Position numbers and translations under genes: made by a program
Part shown: piece after piece, positions 1-11,329 of the stretch
Position numbering within the stretch: position 1 is the stretch's first letter
Layout: each line of letters begins with the position of its first letter
Notes under the pieces: generated by a model
What the model was told of the DNA's origin: nothing
Seen by the model: only the letters and a program-made list of their open reading frames with translations
The model's database searches: none
Assembly (NCBI GenBank): GCA_949825045.1
Contig: OX463808.1
Span: forward strand, 29,511,674-29,575,673
Length of the DNA stretch: 64,000 nt
Reading direction: 5' to 3'
Origin: Argyresthia goedartella
Taxonomy: Eukaryota; Arthropoda; Insecta; Lepidoptera; Argyresthiidae

Positions 1-253
1 ATGCAGGCGGGCGTCGGCGTACGAAATTTGAATGTCAGTACCAACTTCACAGACAAACTAGGGGCGGCACGCAGTCGGGCGTCGGCGTTCGAAATTTGAA
101 TGTCATAATATGTAGAAAAACTACACATTATGGTCATAATGTGTAATTTTTCAGATAAGAAATGAGTTTTTACCAAGTAGTTTAACATTATGCTGATCGT
201 AACGTGCGGTTTTTGTACGCAGTAAAGAGGGTTTATGATATGTGTGTAGATAA
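1..253 (+). repeat. Repeat family D, right-hand part, cut by the window edge
   Basis: This is the right part of an interspersed element of about 430 bp that also occurs at 11330-11763, 29550-29986 and 33286-33712. It ends with the shared terminus GTGTGTAGATAAA. It contains two copies of a GGGCGTCGGCGT-type segment about 70 bases apart, which the other copies have only once, so there is a small internal duplication. The left part lies outside the window. Short open frames inside it are not shared in intact form and are treated as chance. Confidence 0.75.
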
Positions 254-385
254 AAAATAAAATAAGCAGTTTTTAACATAAAAAAACATTTATAAAAAAC
301 CGCAAAGATAACTTTGTCATTGATACAAACACTATGAAAAACAAAGTTACAACACATACATCCAGTCACATAATTACTGGCTACA

Positions 386-520
386 ACGGAACCCTTCATA
401 GGCGAGTCCGACTCGCACTTGGCCACTTTTCTATCCTAGTGTGGGGACAGATGAAACGTAAGTCCCTGTATAAAAACGTTTATGTTTCCCTGTCTCTTCC
501 GAAAAGTGATTACAACGGAA
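386..520 (+). repeat. Fragments of repeat family C end and a SINE tail
   Basis: The stretch at about 388-427 carries the end module of family C (ACGGAACCCTTC followed by GAGTCCGACTCGCACTTGG), seen complete at 32550 and 63773. It runs straight into a SINE-like tail containing CCTAGTGTGGGGACAG, related to tails at 12060, 12945 and 26480. Both pieces are short relics. Confidence 0.55.
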
Positions 521-589
521 TAAATAAATGACGCCATATAATATTCAAATCATAATTTTTACTTCACAAAAGGAGGAATTTCACAATTC

Positions 590-930
590 GTCGGAATTAT
601 TTTTTTAAGTATGTTAATCGATTTTTATTATTCGAATCAACTTAATACGGTTTTTGTTTTTAAAGGGTTTACTTCCGATTGGTCCCATTCCCATCAGGTC
701 AGGATCTGATGATGGGTTCCTGGAGAAATCGAGAGAACTCTTCAAATAACATAGGCTGACCTATTTTTCATGGATACTCGTGCATTTGGACTCGGGAAGC
801 ATCATTTGGTGAAGTGGAACGGATGATGAAGATCGTAGATGGCCAGCGGAACTGCCCGACCTAGGATTGCGATATGATAACTTTAGAAAGGTTGGTCAGT
901 AATGTATGGTCCTCATAATTGGTGAATTTA
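590..930 (+). repeat. Repeat family E, copy 1
   Basis: About 320 bases align by eye with 22600-22918. Shared landmarks in order are a TATGTTAATCGATT-like start, ATTGGTCCCATT, CATCAGGTCAGGATCTGATG, CTCGGGAAG, a GAAGTGGAAC block and TCAGTAATGTAT. No open frame or terminal repeat is obvious. A weaker third relic around 1200-1290 shares GGATCTGATGAAGGGATC and GGGAACTCTTTAA. The class is unknown. Confidence 0.6.
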
Positions 931-1447
931 GAAAAAAAAACAAAATTCAAAAAGAGTTTATTTCCATAAGAAACAGATAGGTTACACTTGGAGAATGTCA
1001 AATCTCAAACTAACATATATATAAGGTATAGGGAAATATAGAACTCAATTTGAATTCCGTCACCTCAATGTTTTAGATGCTGGAGGCAAAGAGGCGACTA
1101 GAAACCTCCTGCTTTATACGTTATTTTTTACAGAATTGGAGCTAACACCTTCCCAAGCTTTCTTGTCTTCTACAAAATCTGATATTTTGCCAGGAGAGCT
1201 CCTCCACAATCTTTCAAAGTTGCTCAGGATCTGATGAAGGGATCATGGGGAAATAAAGGGAACTCTTTAATGAATGAGGACTTGTTTTGTAACCAATAGG
1301 GTTTAATTGAAGTCTGTTTTTTCACTTTTTAATTAAATTATATAAACATAATATAAGTTCGTCGGTGTCCGTTCTAGTGATCAATATTTCACAGAGCAGC
1401 ACTTCAAAGCGTGGAAAAACATCAATGCAAGTGGTTATTATATATAA
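931..1447. other. Unassigned AT-rich spacer with an E-family relic
   Basis: No gene is recognisable. A family-E-like piece lies near 1200-1290. The rest shows nothing I can assign. Confidence 0.4.
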
Positions 1448-1670
1448 ATGGTCAACTGCGAGTCGGACTCGCGCACAAAGGGTTCCGTGCCACCGCAAAA
1501 TGGAAGTCAAGTTTTTTGCAAGGGGATTAGGTGTATCTTTAATTTCCCTGTGTGTTTAGATAGCAAAATGTTGTTTACAAAGTTATTGGTGCGGCTTTAA
1601 TACTCCATGTACGTAACTAGGTACATTTTTAAGAATATATGTGGTATCGAAATAAATTCTCCCCCCCCCC
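1448..1670 (-). repeat. Repeat family C, truncated
   Basis: In minus orientation it carries the family C end (GCGAGTCGGACTCGCGC and GGGTTCCGTGCCACCG on the plus strand). It continues with the conserved GTTTACAAAGTTATTGGTGC and CTCCATGTACGTAA blocks found in the copies at 26044-26428, 32131-32550 and 63370-63773. The half bearing the GTCCGTCC tract is missing. Confidence 0.65.
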
Positions 1671-2230
1671 ATTTATCTATTTCTTGCCTAATTTCTCTTT
1701 TTTTAACTAAGCATTTTAACACTTCTTTGGTAACAATTTTTTCATGGGCAATATTGCTTTTGCCGTTAAATTTGGCGGAGTACATTCGATATCCCTTTCA
1801 CTCTAATTAGAACTCATTATAATTTATTCAATAGAATAGTTGTTCCACACATTCTCTTTAGCTTTTTAGTTTGTTTTCCCGCTAATGGCAGGTATTTTTT
1901 CGTATGCTTTTTTTTAGGCTAATGTAACTCGATTACGGCCTTGTGATGCCCGATTTTTGATGACGGTGCGTATTCAATTCATGTTCGAAATTTAAATAAA
2001 ACGACACTTTCATACTCACATTTTTGGGGCGCTCTATGTTTGACATTCAAATAACTACTTACATTTAAAGCGCGTTTCTTTTTTCAAAATAAAGATTAGA
2101 TGCATTATCTGTAAATTTGACATTTTGCGTAGCGTATTTCCGAATGGCATATGATTTTTTGTGCGCATGTTTGAGAAAAATGAATTTGCTTACGTGACAC
2201 GTTCGTGTTTGGGTTACATAAATACAAAAG
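1671..2230. other. No recognised feature
   Basis: AT-rich DNA left of the Tc1 element. No open frame with family features, no RNA gene and no repeat match within the window. Confidence 0.4.
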
Positions 2231-2263
2231 ATATATACTACTCAAAAGAAAATAAGGGCCACT
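2231..2263 (+). repeat. Left terminal inverted repeat of the Tc1 element
   Basis: Matches the reverse complement of 3764-3796 at 32 of 33 positions. The mismatch is in the AAT[A/G]GGGGCC part. Confidence 0.92.
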
Positions 2264-2513
2264 TACGTATTTCTGTTTTTGAGTAAATTTTTAGATGTAA
2301 ACTAATTAATAAGTGACTAATTAATGATGTCCGGCCTCCTTCAGTATCCAACCTCTTTAATGCTGGTGTTTAAGTCTTACAGCTGGCCAGAAATTGAAGC
2401 AAATAAAAAAAACGAGTTTCAGGTCAAATTCCTTTCAGATGGAATCACAATTTTATTCTGTTAAAAAACTATTTCTGTCCATCTTTTGCTTCTTTCAACA
2501 TCTTTTGTTAATA

Positions 2514-3532
2514 ATGCCACGTCAACGAAGGCATATGGATACCATTACTGCCACCAGAGCCGTTACATTGATTGCTGAAGGTCATTCACAGCGGTCTGTA
2601 GCTTTGTCATTGGGTTTCTCTCGCCGAGCCATCCACAATGTGTGGGATCGGTTCCAAGAGACTGGCAGTGTTGCAAGAAGGCCTGGATCGGGCAGGGTGC
2701 GAGCGACTACGGCACAAGAGGATCGCTACATCCGATTGAGTGCCCGTCGAGAGCGCTCTGTGACGGCACGTAAGTTACAAAATCGCCTACGGTTGACAAC
2801 GGGGACTCGTATTAGTGACCAAACGATACGTAATCGACTGCATGAAGACCAGCAAAGGTCCAGACGCCGAGTAGTACGAATTCCTTTATCTAGGGTTCAA
2901 CGTGGAAATCGTTTAAGTTTTTGCCGCGAACATTCAGATTGGAGCATGAATCAATGGGGTATGGTGCTCTTCACAGATGAGTGTAAAGTGAAGCTTTGTA
3001 GTGATGATCGGCGGATAAGAGTATGGAGACGACAGGGTGAGAGATTTTCCGATGTCTGCATCAAGGAGGTCCTAGTGTGATGGTTTGGACTGGGATTAGC
3101 TTACAAGGCAAAACTGAGCTGGTTTTCTTAAATCAAGGCACAGTAACTGCACAACGGTACATCGATGAAGTCATCAGGCCTCATGTGATTCCATTCTCAC
3201 AGAGAGTGGGGCCAGGGTTCTGGTTAATGCATGACAATGCCCGCCCACACACAGCTCGGGCCACTCAGACTGTACTGGATCACTCCCATTTTCGTGTCCT
3301 ACCATGGCCAGCGTATAGTCCGGATTTAAATCCAATAGAGCATATGTGGGACCAATTAAAACGAAGGGTTAGGGAGCATGAGCAAGAGGTTCACAACCAG
3401 CAACAGCTTATGGATGCTCTGAAACGTGCGTGGGAAGAGATACCTGATGAAAACATCAGAAACTTAATCGAGAGTATGCATTCAAGGCTCCAGGAGTGTG
3501 AAAACAGGAGAGGAGGACACACCCGTTACTAA
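2514..3532 (+). pseudogene. Tc1 transposase (DD34E), frameshifted
   Basis: The enzyme would cut out and reinsert the element using a DDE active site. The start chosen is 2514 (MPRQRRHMD), because the 40 codons upstream in frame from 2394 look like non-coding leader. Residues about 10-60 form the first helix-turn-helix (AEGHSQRSVALSLGFSRRAI). A GRPR-like hook reads GSGR, and a second DNA-binding helix set follows. The first catalytic Asp is in FTDE, the second in MHDNARPH and the Glu in NPIEHMWD, with 34 residues between the last two. The frame changes at about 3064-3077: the first half ends at the TGA 3078-3080, while GGPSVMVW opens in frame 2. The repeated GGAGGTC context suggests a small deletion between short direct repeats. 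Total length would be about 340 residues, normal for the family. Confidence 0.9.
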
Positions 3533-3763
3533 ACCATTAAAAAAAACAGCTTGTGTCAGTTTTTGTTTGGTTTTGCAAAGAGTTTCTGTTTAGTTTTTGC
3601 TGTTGACAATGGACTAATTTCATGTTAATTGAAATAAGTGAAACAATTGACTACACAATTAAATGGTTATTAGCATAAGTTAAAACAAAAGCCTTGTTAC
3701 ATGTTATTTTAATAAATATACATTACTGTTTACTATATTTTTCACGTAGCAATCAAAATACTT

Positions 3764-3796
3764 AGTGGCCCCTATTTTCTTTTGAGTAGTATATAT
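3764..3796 (-). repeat. Right terminal inverted repeat of the Tc1 element
   Basis: Inverted partner of 2231-2263. It lies about 230 bases after the transposase stop. Confidence 0.92.
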
Positions 3797-4375
3797 CACT
3801 AAAATAGAGCTATCACTTTTTTACTCCTAGGACAGACACATGGTGTTGCTATAAAGCTTTTTAAGGTAAGGAACCCTAAAAATGTGTTCCTTTTGATCTT
3901 TTCTTCCGTGTCCTTTGTGGCATTTGTACCTTTCTGTGCGTGAATGAAACCAGAGACACGCCCTGGGCACTTTGTCCTCAGGGCTCGCCGCCGCCGTGGC
4001 CGCCGCCCCGCTGGGAATTAAGGGCATGTTTATTTTTAGTCATCGAAAAATGTCCCGTAAGTTTAATTTAAATGTTTCTTAGTGATTTTTAACTCCCGAC
4101 AAAAAAGAGGTGTTCTGAGTTTGAAGCGTCTTTCTGTGTGTCTTTATATCCGCGGCACTCTATCGCTCAAACGTGTAGAAAGATTTAAATAAAGTTTTTA
4201 TTTTAAATTGGCAGTAGATTTCAATGCTTTGGTTCCTAGATATATTTTATTTAAATGGGTTTAGCGTTTAAAATTCAGTTATCAGTCTAAATAGGAAACA
4301 AGTGAACCAGAATTTAGCCCTAAGATTTCTTTCACACTTCCTGCTCGAGAATGTCACATTATATGCGGCACGCAC
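3797..4375. other. Spacer with a short GCC-rich patch
   Basis: A GC-rich patch at about 3965-4015 (GCCGCC repeats) stands out from AT-rich surroundings. The minus-strand frame across it is alanine-rich only because of the triplet repeat. No gene is supported. Confidence 0.4.
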
Positions 4376-4530
4376 GTAAAGCAAGTCATTACGACCCTCG
4401 GCTTAAGCCGGGTCATAATAATGTACTAAATTTCATGTCTTGGGTACGCTTAAGCCCCTCACTGCACTCAGGAATCGCTTTGCTCGGGAATTAACTCATG
4501 ACATCCTCGCTTCAAGAGTATTTTATCCCC
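4376..4530 (+). repeat. Repeat family J, copy 1
   Basis: Shares GCAAGTCATTA and CCTCACTGCACTCAGGA, followed by a CGCTTTGCTCG block, with sequence at 14820-14880 and 15195-15345. This looks like a dispersed noncoding repeat of unknown class. Confidence 0.5.
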
Positions 4531-4559
4531 TTGGTGTTTAATCTAATATGTATATACAT

Positions 4560-4935
4560 ACATAGCGTCACACTTTTTCCCATTCGGGGTGACGAGGCAT
4601 AATTGTTCACTTTTATTTTTTTATTCGATATTCCATTTCGCGTGACAGGCTGCAGCTATGGAGAAATGAAGGTTTCCTCACGATGTTTTCCATCACCGTT
4701 AGGACATCCTTATAAAGTACTTAAGATAAATAACTTATCTCATTGGTACACATGATCAGCAGCAGAAGCGAGCGTCAAACCCACTAGACCACGGAGCTCT
4801 CCTACTGTCTACTATTTAATTTATAATTATGATTGTTTTGTTGTCACGCATAATGGAGTATTTAATAAGTGGCTAAAAGTAGGCACGATTGTGCCTCTGC
4901 CAACCCGAATGGGAAAGGCGTGATGCTATGTTTTA
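4560..4935. repeat. Inverted pair of a lepidopteran-type short repeat
   Basis: The minus copy at 4560-4610 and the plus copy at 4879-4932 both carry CCCGAATGGGAAA followed by a GCGTGACGCTATG-like end, in opposite orientation about 270 bases apart. A further copy is at 28533-28585. They could be ends of one element or two independent relics. Confidence 0.5.
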
Positions 4936-5710
4936 TTAATGCTGAATGAACGTTCTAAATACAAAGTGTTATTTTTTTATAAAATAGCAATATTTGATCT
5001 TACAATGCAATATTTATTAATTATCAGCCTTTTTTAAATTACACAACGCACAACAACACACTTAAGGTTGGACAGAACACCACAGATTGACACTTACAAA
5101 AGGGAAGGGCTTGTTTAAAAATGTCACAAAAAATGGACACCATCTTAAAAACTTACCCTTAAGCGTATTATTAATGACTGACTAGCGACAGTGAGGCGGA
5201 CCGCAACACTTTTGTAGCAAGGTTGCAACAAGGATCTCGGCGGTCTCCTTGATAATTCGTGTAATTGCTGCATCTAATTAGGGTGCTATCTTTTGAGGAC
5301 TATAGGTAACTGCTTTTGACCACCTTAATGGTCAAAAGGCCCGCTGTAAGCTTTGGGTGAGCCGTACCCCCTCACCGAGTGCAAAAGGACTCAGAGGAGG
5401 CGTCCCGACCTCACCGTGAACTTAGAAGACACCCTCCTCCATTCGGATCAAATTTGCGTTTTGGATCAACATTCAGATTTAGTGAAACACCGATTTAGGT
5501 TTAGATCTAAGCCCTAAATAATAAGGCTAAGTAATTATAAGCCCGCCCACCAAGGACAACATCCTATTATTTTATAATAAACCGATCTGACCCCTAGTGG
5601 TCACTTTTATTCCAACGAAGGGATTCCACATAAATAAAACCAGGTTACATTGGGCGTGTTTCGAGTTGGCAGCAGTAGTTAGACTCTCTTACAAAGTGTT
5701 CCGTACCATC
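4936..5710. other. No recognised feature
   Basis: Mixed AT-rich and moderately GC-rich DNA (5190-5440). No gene, RNA or repeat partner was found in the window. Confidence 0.35.
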
Positions 5711-6280
5711 GTGCAGATGTTCTATATCACGATGAAAGTTTGACTTTGGTAGATGTTAGTTGTTCACATGCACAGTGTGTCAGTTTGCATAGTCTCTCGC
5801 TGACCGCTCCATGGACTACGCACACGGACACAATGTGAAACACAATTTTGAAATTGCCATTTGAGCAATTTAAAAAGCATTTTAGAGCGACTTTGTCGAG
5901 AAAGGGATATTTACAATGTTCAAGATTACTTAAATGACAGGACTGTATGGGGTTAATCTGGCTCAACACAGACCTTGCTGTTAATAATTTTGTAATTATT
6001 TATTCCTGCTTATTAATCTTAACAATGATTTTTTAAATATTTGTATTAGTTAAGCACAACCTATTTTTAAAAGAGATCTAAAACTCAATCTGTGGGAGTT
6101 TCTACGCCCTTCTTCTCCCACAGTGGTCCAATGTAGAGACGAGGCAAAAAATGACGTTTGCTAAGTATATGTAAATATCTACAGTAATAAAGTACTTTGA
6201 CTTTGACTTTGACTTTGTGCATGTGCACGGCTAACATCAATCTAAGTTAAACCTTCATCGAGAAATAGAACATCTGTACA
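5711..6280 (+). mobile_element. LINE 3' tail enclosed by 65-70 bp inverted repeats
   Basis: The left arm (5711-5782) and right arm (about 6217-6280) are imperfect inverted copies of each other, with landmarks CAGATGTTCTAT, GATGAA, GATGTTAG and CACATGCAC. Between them lies the 3' end of a LINE (about 5840-6215). The plus strand there encodes a decayed RT C-terminus (FEQFKKHFRATL), followed by a 3' UTR that includes CTGTGGGAGTTTCTACGCCC and ends in (TTTGAC)n. The same UTR is found at 27380-27640 and 60690-60850, so the LINE part is separable from the arms. Confidence 0.65.
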
Positions 6281-7494
6281 AGACAACTTACGGACAAAAT
6301 AATAATAAAACGAAAACAGTTTATGTCCAAACTAGGTTTCAAACCTAGCACCACCCTTAACCCTGCAGATAGTTGATCCAAAATCAAATCAATTGCGCCA
6401 CCGTAACAATGTATATATCATACGAAATTATCGATTACTATGAAAGACGATGATTCGGTGTTTCGCAGGAGCAGGGATATTGAAACCGTTTTGAGTTAAA
6501 AAATCTCGTGTACTTCATCATTTTTTGATGTAGCGGCATTTTAACTCTCTACCTATTACTGTTTAACAGATAGAGCCCGGTGACGGACAGGCAGTTCGGG
6601 TACGGATCCCTAAAAACGAATCCTTATAAGCGAAATAGCATAAAGTGCCGACTAGGCAGCCGATCACTACGATACGATAAAACTGTACTGTTGTTATCTT
6701 ACAACAAATGTCGGAAACATATACCGCCATTCAATAATTATGATAAGCAGACAATAAGATATCAGTGGGTGATTTGTATTTTTTTTTTAATAACACATTT
6801 TTGCCGCCATAGCTACCAAGAATAATACTACATCAATAAACAAGTTACAGATAGTGAGTGGTGGCTGGTGGCAATACAGCGACCACTTAATGCAGATATA
6901 TAATTTGATATAACTTACTATGGCGAGAGATATCCTCGTTAAGTTGTCGCACAGCAATCATTAAGTAGATCTTTGGCAGCCAAATAAAGCATTGTCCATT
7001 AGAGAGCGAGCCCGCATCCGAAAACGGGCAAATTGTAACAAATGGCGACTTCTCCCCTCCCCTCCACCCTTCCAAGCTGTGCTCATAGCTACCGGGTACC
7101 CGACAAAAGAAAAAACGAACAGAATTACTCGAGTGTTCGGGTAGCCACGTAGTAATGTCGATGAGTAACCGAAGCGAAATTTTGGTTTTGATTCCTTAAA
7201 TGAGCGTATGCTCGCCACTGCAAAATTTTAAAGTTTTACTCCAGTCTTAAAGGTTTTATAAGGTTTTAATACAACATTATTAGGCATATCCGAAGTATTA
7301 CAGGGTAACGTTATTGCGGCAACAATAGTAATGTATAATTACTTAAATAAACTTGATAGCGTATATAAACGACATAATTATGTAAGTATGTGTGTGTGTG
7401 TATGTATGTAATAAAGATGAATTTAAGTACAAATTTACCAATTACAGTACCACATATCAGGCAAATAAACATTTCATTTCATTACTTATAATGA
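6281..7494. other. Unassigned DNA with a small TG-type microsatellite
   Basis: A GT/GTAT microsatellite is at about 7385-7411. Short frames on both strands near 6887-7218 show no family features. Nothing else is recognised. Confidence 0.35.
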
Positions 7495-9094
7495 TTATGC
7501 ACCTAATAAGTTTATCTCGGGTGATAGACAGTGATGACCACACCTGAAGATTTTCGATTCGCATCCAATGCGTGCGAGTACCCGAGTCATATTGAGAACC
7601 GAACCATTCTTCCCGCGATCCTGGAAGACTTTTTGCCTTGAAGGAAGAAAAGTAAATAATGCGAGGTTTTGTTTTGTTTGGATTTTTATACAGTGGGAGA
7701 TAGAATTTGGCTTGCCTGCACCGATTTCAGCTTGAAAGCGTAGATCGGCGAAGACACTGAGAGCAATAAAACTCATAAAATAAACACCTCTGCCTCGTCT
7801 TTCTAGTTTAGTAGTGTGTATGTATGGAGTCACGCCAAAACGCTGTTTGATTCCGTTTAGTTTCGAGTTTTACCCTCATATGAAACAATCAATTCAATTC
7901 AATCAATCAATAAACCCACCAACCTTTCGCTATCAAAACCTCAAAAAATCCTCAATCACCGATGCAATCAAAGGCATTCCGATCCATAATAATTCAAAAC
8001 TGGCTACAGAGACGAATTGCCGTTCATTATTTTCAAATTTCGAACGCAGATAAAAAGTAAAACTGAGCCGTTTTGTCCGAGCGTTCCGGCCAGCATTCAC
8101 TCTTTATATTTTATACCACCATATTTCTTACGTTGCTTCATTCGAATACCAACGTTATTCCAAACAGGGTAGGAACAAAACAATGTCTTGAGATATCATT
8201 GCTGGCCTATATTAACCCGCTCTCCCTAATCCCTTTCGGGCGTGATAAATACAGGGTGCTGGTAACTTTTACTCATGAGTCATTATGGTATTTAAATAAT
8301 TCCCTGCAGGAATATTTTGATTTATGTATTTGATATGCGTGACGCGGGTCCTACCAGGATAGCCCTGCGTATTACAAGTAAAGGCCCGTTATAAATGCTA
8401 TTTGAATGTTGCAAAGATGCTGGGGTCTGATAAGGTTTCGAAGGGTTGCTTTTGATATGGCGTTTATTAATGACGCCTAGGATTTTGGATCGGATAGCGA
8501 GGTAGAGAGGCACTTTGATAATTATGATTTTGTGCTTGGATTTATCTAATTAAGGGAAGAAAAAAAATACTTTATATCTCCAGTAAACATTTATTAAGAG
8601 ATGAAATAAAGGGATTGCTTCCTACAAACTTTTTGAATGTATTTTTTTGGGATTGGGGTTACTCAAACAGTACGTTTCCGTCTCTTCGGTGCTCTACTTC
8701 AAACGCGGGTCAACATTATTCAATTAATAAAAGTTATCCAGAGAATATTGTTCACTCGAGTTTGACGTAGTCGCCTTAATGTTGCAGTAAATTTGCATGT
8801 TCCGCCAGGGCCATTACTAAGCCGCAGAGTGTTTCGAATTTATTTTCAAGCAGCCTGTATTTGGGATTGTAGGTATTTCAGAATTTTTTGAAGTGTGATT
8901 TAAATCTCGGTTTAGTTTTTTTATTCGTCTTGAAAGCATAAACAGTAATCAAATATAGGTAATATCTTTTTTTTTAAACAGTAGGGCTGGTATTTAATCG
9001 CACATCAAAAATACTGATTTGCGAAGCAAAAAAAGATCAGCAAAAACATTTTTTATGTTTTAAATATTTTATGAGTACTTGAGTTTATGTTTTA
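7495..9094. other. No recognised feature
   Basis: Several frames of 60-112 codons occur on both strands, but they overlap one another and show no motif or repetition elsewhere. I see no gene, RNA or element boundary here. Confidence 0.35.
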
Positions 9095-9099
9095 GATAT

Positions 9100-9200
9100 T
9101 TGTTGTCGTTCTTACATGTTGAATCTAACACGAAGGACAAAGGGGCGTTCGCTTCACTCACGCCCTTTACCCTTCACCTAAGCTACCGCAGCAAATATAA
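9100..9200 (+). repeat. Shared 80-100 bp core repeat (K), copy
   Basis: Carries CTTACATGTT, AACACGAAGGA, a GGGGCGTTCGCTTCACTCACG-like imperfect palindrome, and CACCTAAGCTACCGCAG. The same core recurs at about 20744, 23045, 28165, 31211, 31985, 60222 and 61925 inside otherwise different repeats. Confidence 0.7.
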
Positions 9201-9546
9201 GTGATAATCGCTGCTCAAATCAGTTTTTTTGAAGAGCAGTTTAATATTTCCGACATAATAACAAAATAAATTTTGTGAAACAAGTGTCGTGATGCATGTA
9301 AAAAATCGTCTAATTTTATTTTACTTCATCGTAAAAAATCCACAGACATTCCAAAAATAGCCATTAGTGTACATTATTTTGTCATTTATTTTATTGTAGA
9401 GACTTGAAAGTGAGCAATAGATGAACGAGTGAAGAAATAAAATTATACAGAAAATTATGTTTTAGAAGCATTTAAAAAATCATACATTTCCGCAAAGACA
9501 CAACAATTTCGTCAAGTCCAGTTCGTTTGAAAATACAATTTTCGTT
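9201..9546. other. No recognised feature
   Basis: AT-rich spacer between a core repeat K and the palindrome at 9553. Confidence 0.35.
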
Positions 9547-9552
9547 GCAATG

Positions 9553-9616
9553 TTGAATGTTTCTTCTGCCAATGATGTGAGTAATTACTCACATCATTGG
9601 CAGAAGAAACATTCAA
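9553..9616. repeat. Perfect 64-bp palindrome, no spacer
   Basis: Arms of 32 bp (9553-9584 and 9585-9616) are exact reverse complements meeting at GTAATTAC. With a two-base bulge the pairing extends a further 4 bp on each side. It is not linked to any gene. Confidence 0.95.
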
Positions 9617-9620
9617 TTGC

Positions 9621-10030
9621 ACGTCGTTTGATATTTCTTTTATCATCTTCTTGATTTACTTTTTCGCGATACAAAACTCAGATAGCAGCTGCTTGAACGT
9701 CGTCGACCACTCTCGAATACGACGGTCGAACGTAATACTTCCGCCAATTTAATCGAGGAGGCACGTTATGATACCAATTAAAGCGCTTCTACACTGATTC
9801 GTAGGTGATTTCATCGTCGCCAAATGTAATATATACATGCGAATAAATGAACAATACAATGTTTCTTGTGCAACCTGGTTTATTCAACTTTCAGATTAAT
9901 ATCTGTCACTTTTTAACTAGCCACTAGACATACCACATGAGAGGCAGTTGCTCACGTCCGAAAGAAATACTTGGTTTCTACACATCCCTCCTTCACGTTC
10001 TCCCGGGTAGTGCTAAGGAGCAACAACAAA
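9621..10030. other. No recognised feature
   Basis: Spacer between two palindromes. No supported gene. Confidence 0.35.
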
Positions 10031-10032
10031 GT

Positions 10033-10112
10033 ATCCACAATACTTTAATTTCCAGATTCTCTATAGAGAACCTGGAAATTAAAGTACTGTGGATTCTCTA
10101 TAGAGAACCTGA
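10033..10112. repeat. Compound palindrome with a repeated loop
   Basis: Arms 10033-10055 and 10072-10094 pair over 23 bp with one mismatch. The 16-base loop contains the self-complementary TTCTCTATAGAGAA. The loop plus its edge (GATTCTCTATAGAGAACCTG) is then repeated directly at about 10092-10111, so inverted and direct copying happened at the same place. Confidence 0.9.
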
Positions 10113-11329
10113 CCACCAAATTGTGATCTTTCAAATACACTTGACACTGGCAAAATTAGCCTCAAAAGAGGTTTGCACGCCATATTTAAAAGAAGAAGAA
10201 GACATACCTTATTGTTACGAATGAAAATAGTAGTAATGAATAACTGACTAGAGAAGGAATGGGCAACGTAGAACACATACGTAGTCGCAAAGAACGTTTA
10301 TGTGAAATCCTTATTGACTGCTTCATAGTTTCGAATGCTTGCGTGAAAAGAAATAGAAGGAATATTTTGACCAGTTAATAAATAGTAGATTTCCTACGAG
10401 TTCACAAAGACAAATTTATAAAACGAGAAGTTTACGGCACGAGCCGAAGGCGAGGTCGTAGCGAGGTTCATAAAGAAGCCTTTTTGAACGAGTTAGTAAT
10501 ATAATTTTTCCGCCTGGGATCCTCAAATCAGAAGTTGCTATTTTGAGGTTAGAATGCGGAAAAAAATATGTTTTTACAAGCCCAAATGCAGATTACTTCG
10601 TCTATGTAAAATGTATTACAATTTTTTACGGAGTCTGAAATTAAGATAACCCATTTAAATGAAAAAACTGGATAGTACATATGTCCCGCCACTGCGCAGC
10701 GAGTTCTCCTCGGGCACGACGATTTTTCTTTATTATTTTCTTCAGAACCCTGTCCTCTGAGCCACCAGCGATGCGGGGACGGCTGGTCTTTTTCAAAAAT
10801 GCTGCTGATTTGTGTTGTCTATAATGCTGGATGACTGACTGGACGGTACCTTGGTAGTAACAGTTCTTAAGATGTTTGGTATCTTGACTTTCCTTTATTA
10901 GTACTAGAAATTATGATTTTTGGACCTCTTCAGAAATTGGTTTACCCATCAGTTTATCAGTTTATTCTTCCTATTCATACGAATTGTCAGCTAAATTGAT
11001 GACATGTTTTATTAGAATTCAAATATTCAACTCAAATCCTTATTTTCGTCCAGTTTCCGACTTCAACTGAGTTTTAATTCAATATAGCCTGACTTTTTGC
11101 ATTAATTAGGAACTGATAAGGCTAACACTATGTTATGTATGTTCAATCAACCTGTTTAGTGAGAGAAGAGTTCTAACATTTTTGTATGGAGACTGGCAAA
11201 GCGTATTTTTTTTTAATCTTGATATCTGCGACCTGAGATGAAACCAATGTCCATCGATAGAGTAAAGATTGAACTCATGTGTGTTATTATTATGAATTTC
11301 TAAAACGATATTCCTTTGCGAGAAATCGG
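10113..11329. other. Unassigned DNA
   Basis: A CGAGCCGAAGGCGAG motif at about 10440 also occurs inside repeat D at about 11397, suggesting a relic. No gene is seen. Confidence 0.35.

Larger units (their letters stand above)
2231..3796 (+). mobile_element. Tc1-family DNA transposon, 1.57 kb
   Basis: The element is bounded by inverted repeats of 33 bp with one mismatch (2231-2263 and 3764-3796, reading ATATATACTACTCAAAAGAA inward). It contains one transposase gene, broken once. The ends lie in an alternating TA run, consistent with TA target use, but that run also hides the exact cleavage point. Size, end structure and a DD34E transposase all fit the Tc1 branch of Tc1/mariner. One end mismatch and one frame break suggest a fairly young dead copy that could perhaps still be moved by an active relative. 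Confidence 0.93.

Noticed and set aside
3827..4027. Small basic protein with Ala run
   Set aside because: The frame is opened by a GCC repeat. No family features and no splice-supported context.
7495..7833. 112-codon minus frame
   Set aside because: No motif and no repeat of the frame. Its length is not unusual for chance in this window.
9553..9616. Transcription terminator or regulatory hairpin
   Set aside because: No adjacent gene and no U run. Similar palindromes occur in unrelated places including within integrase.
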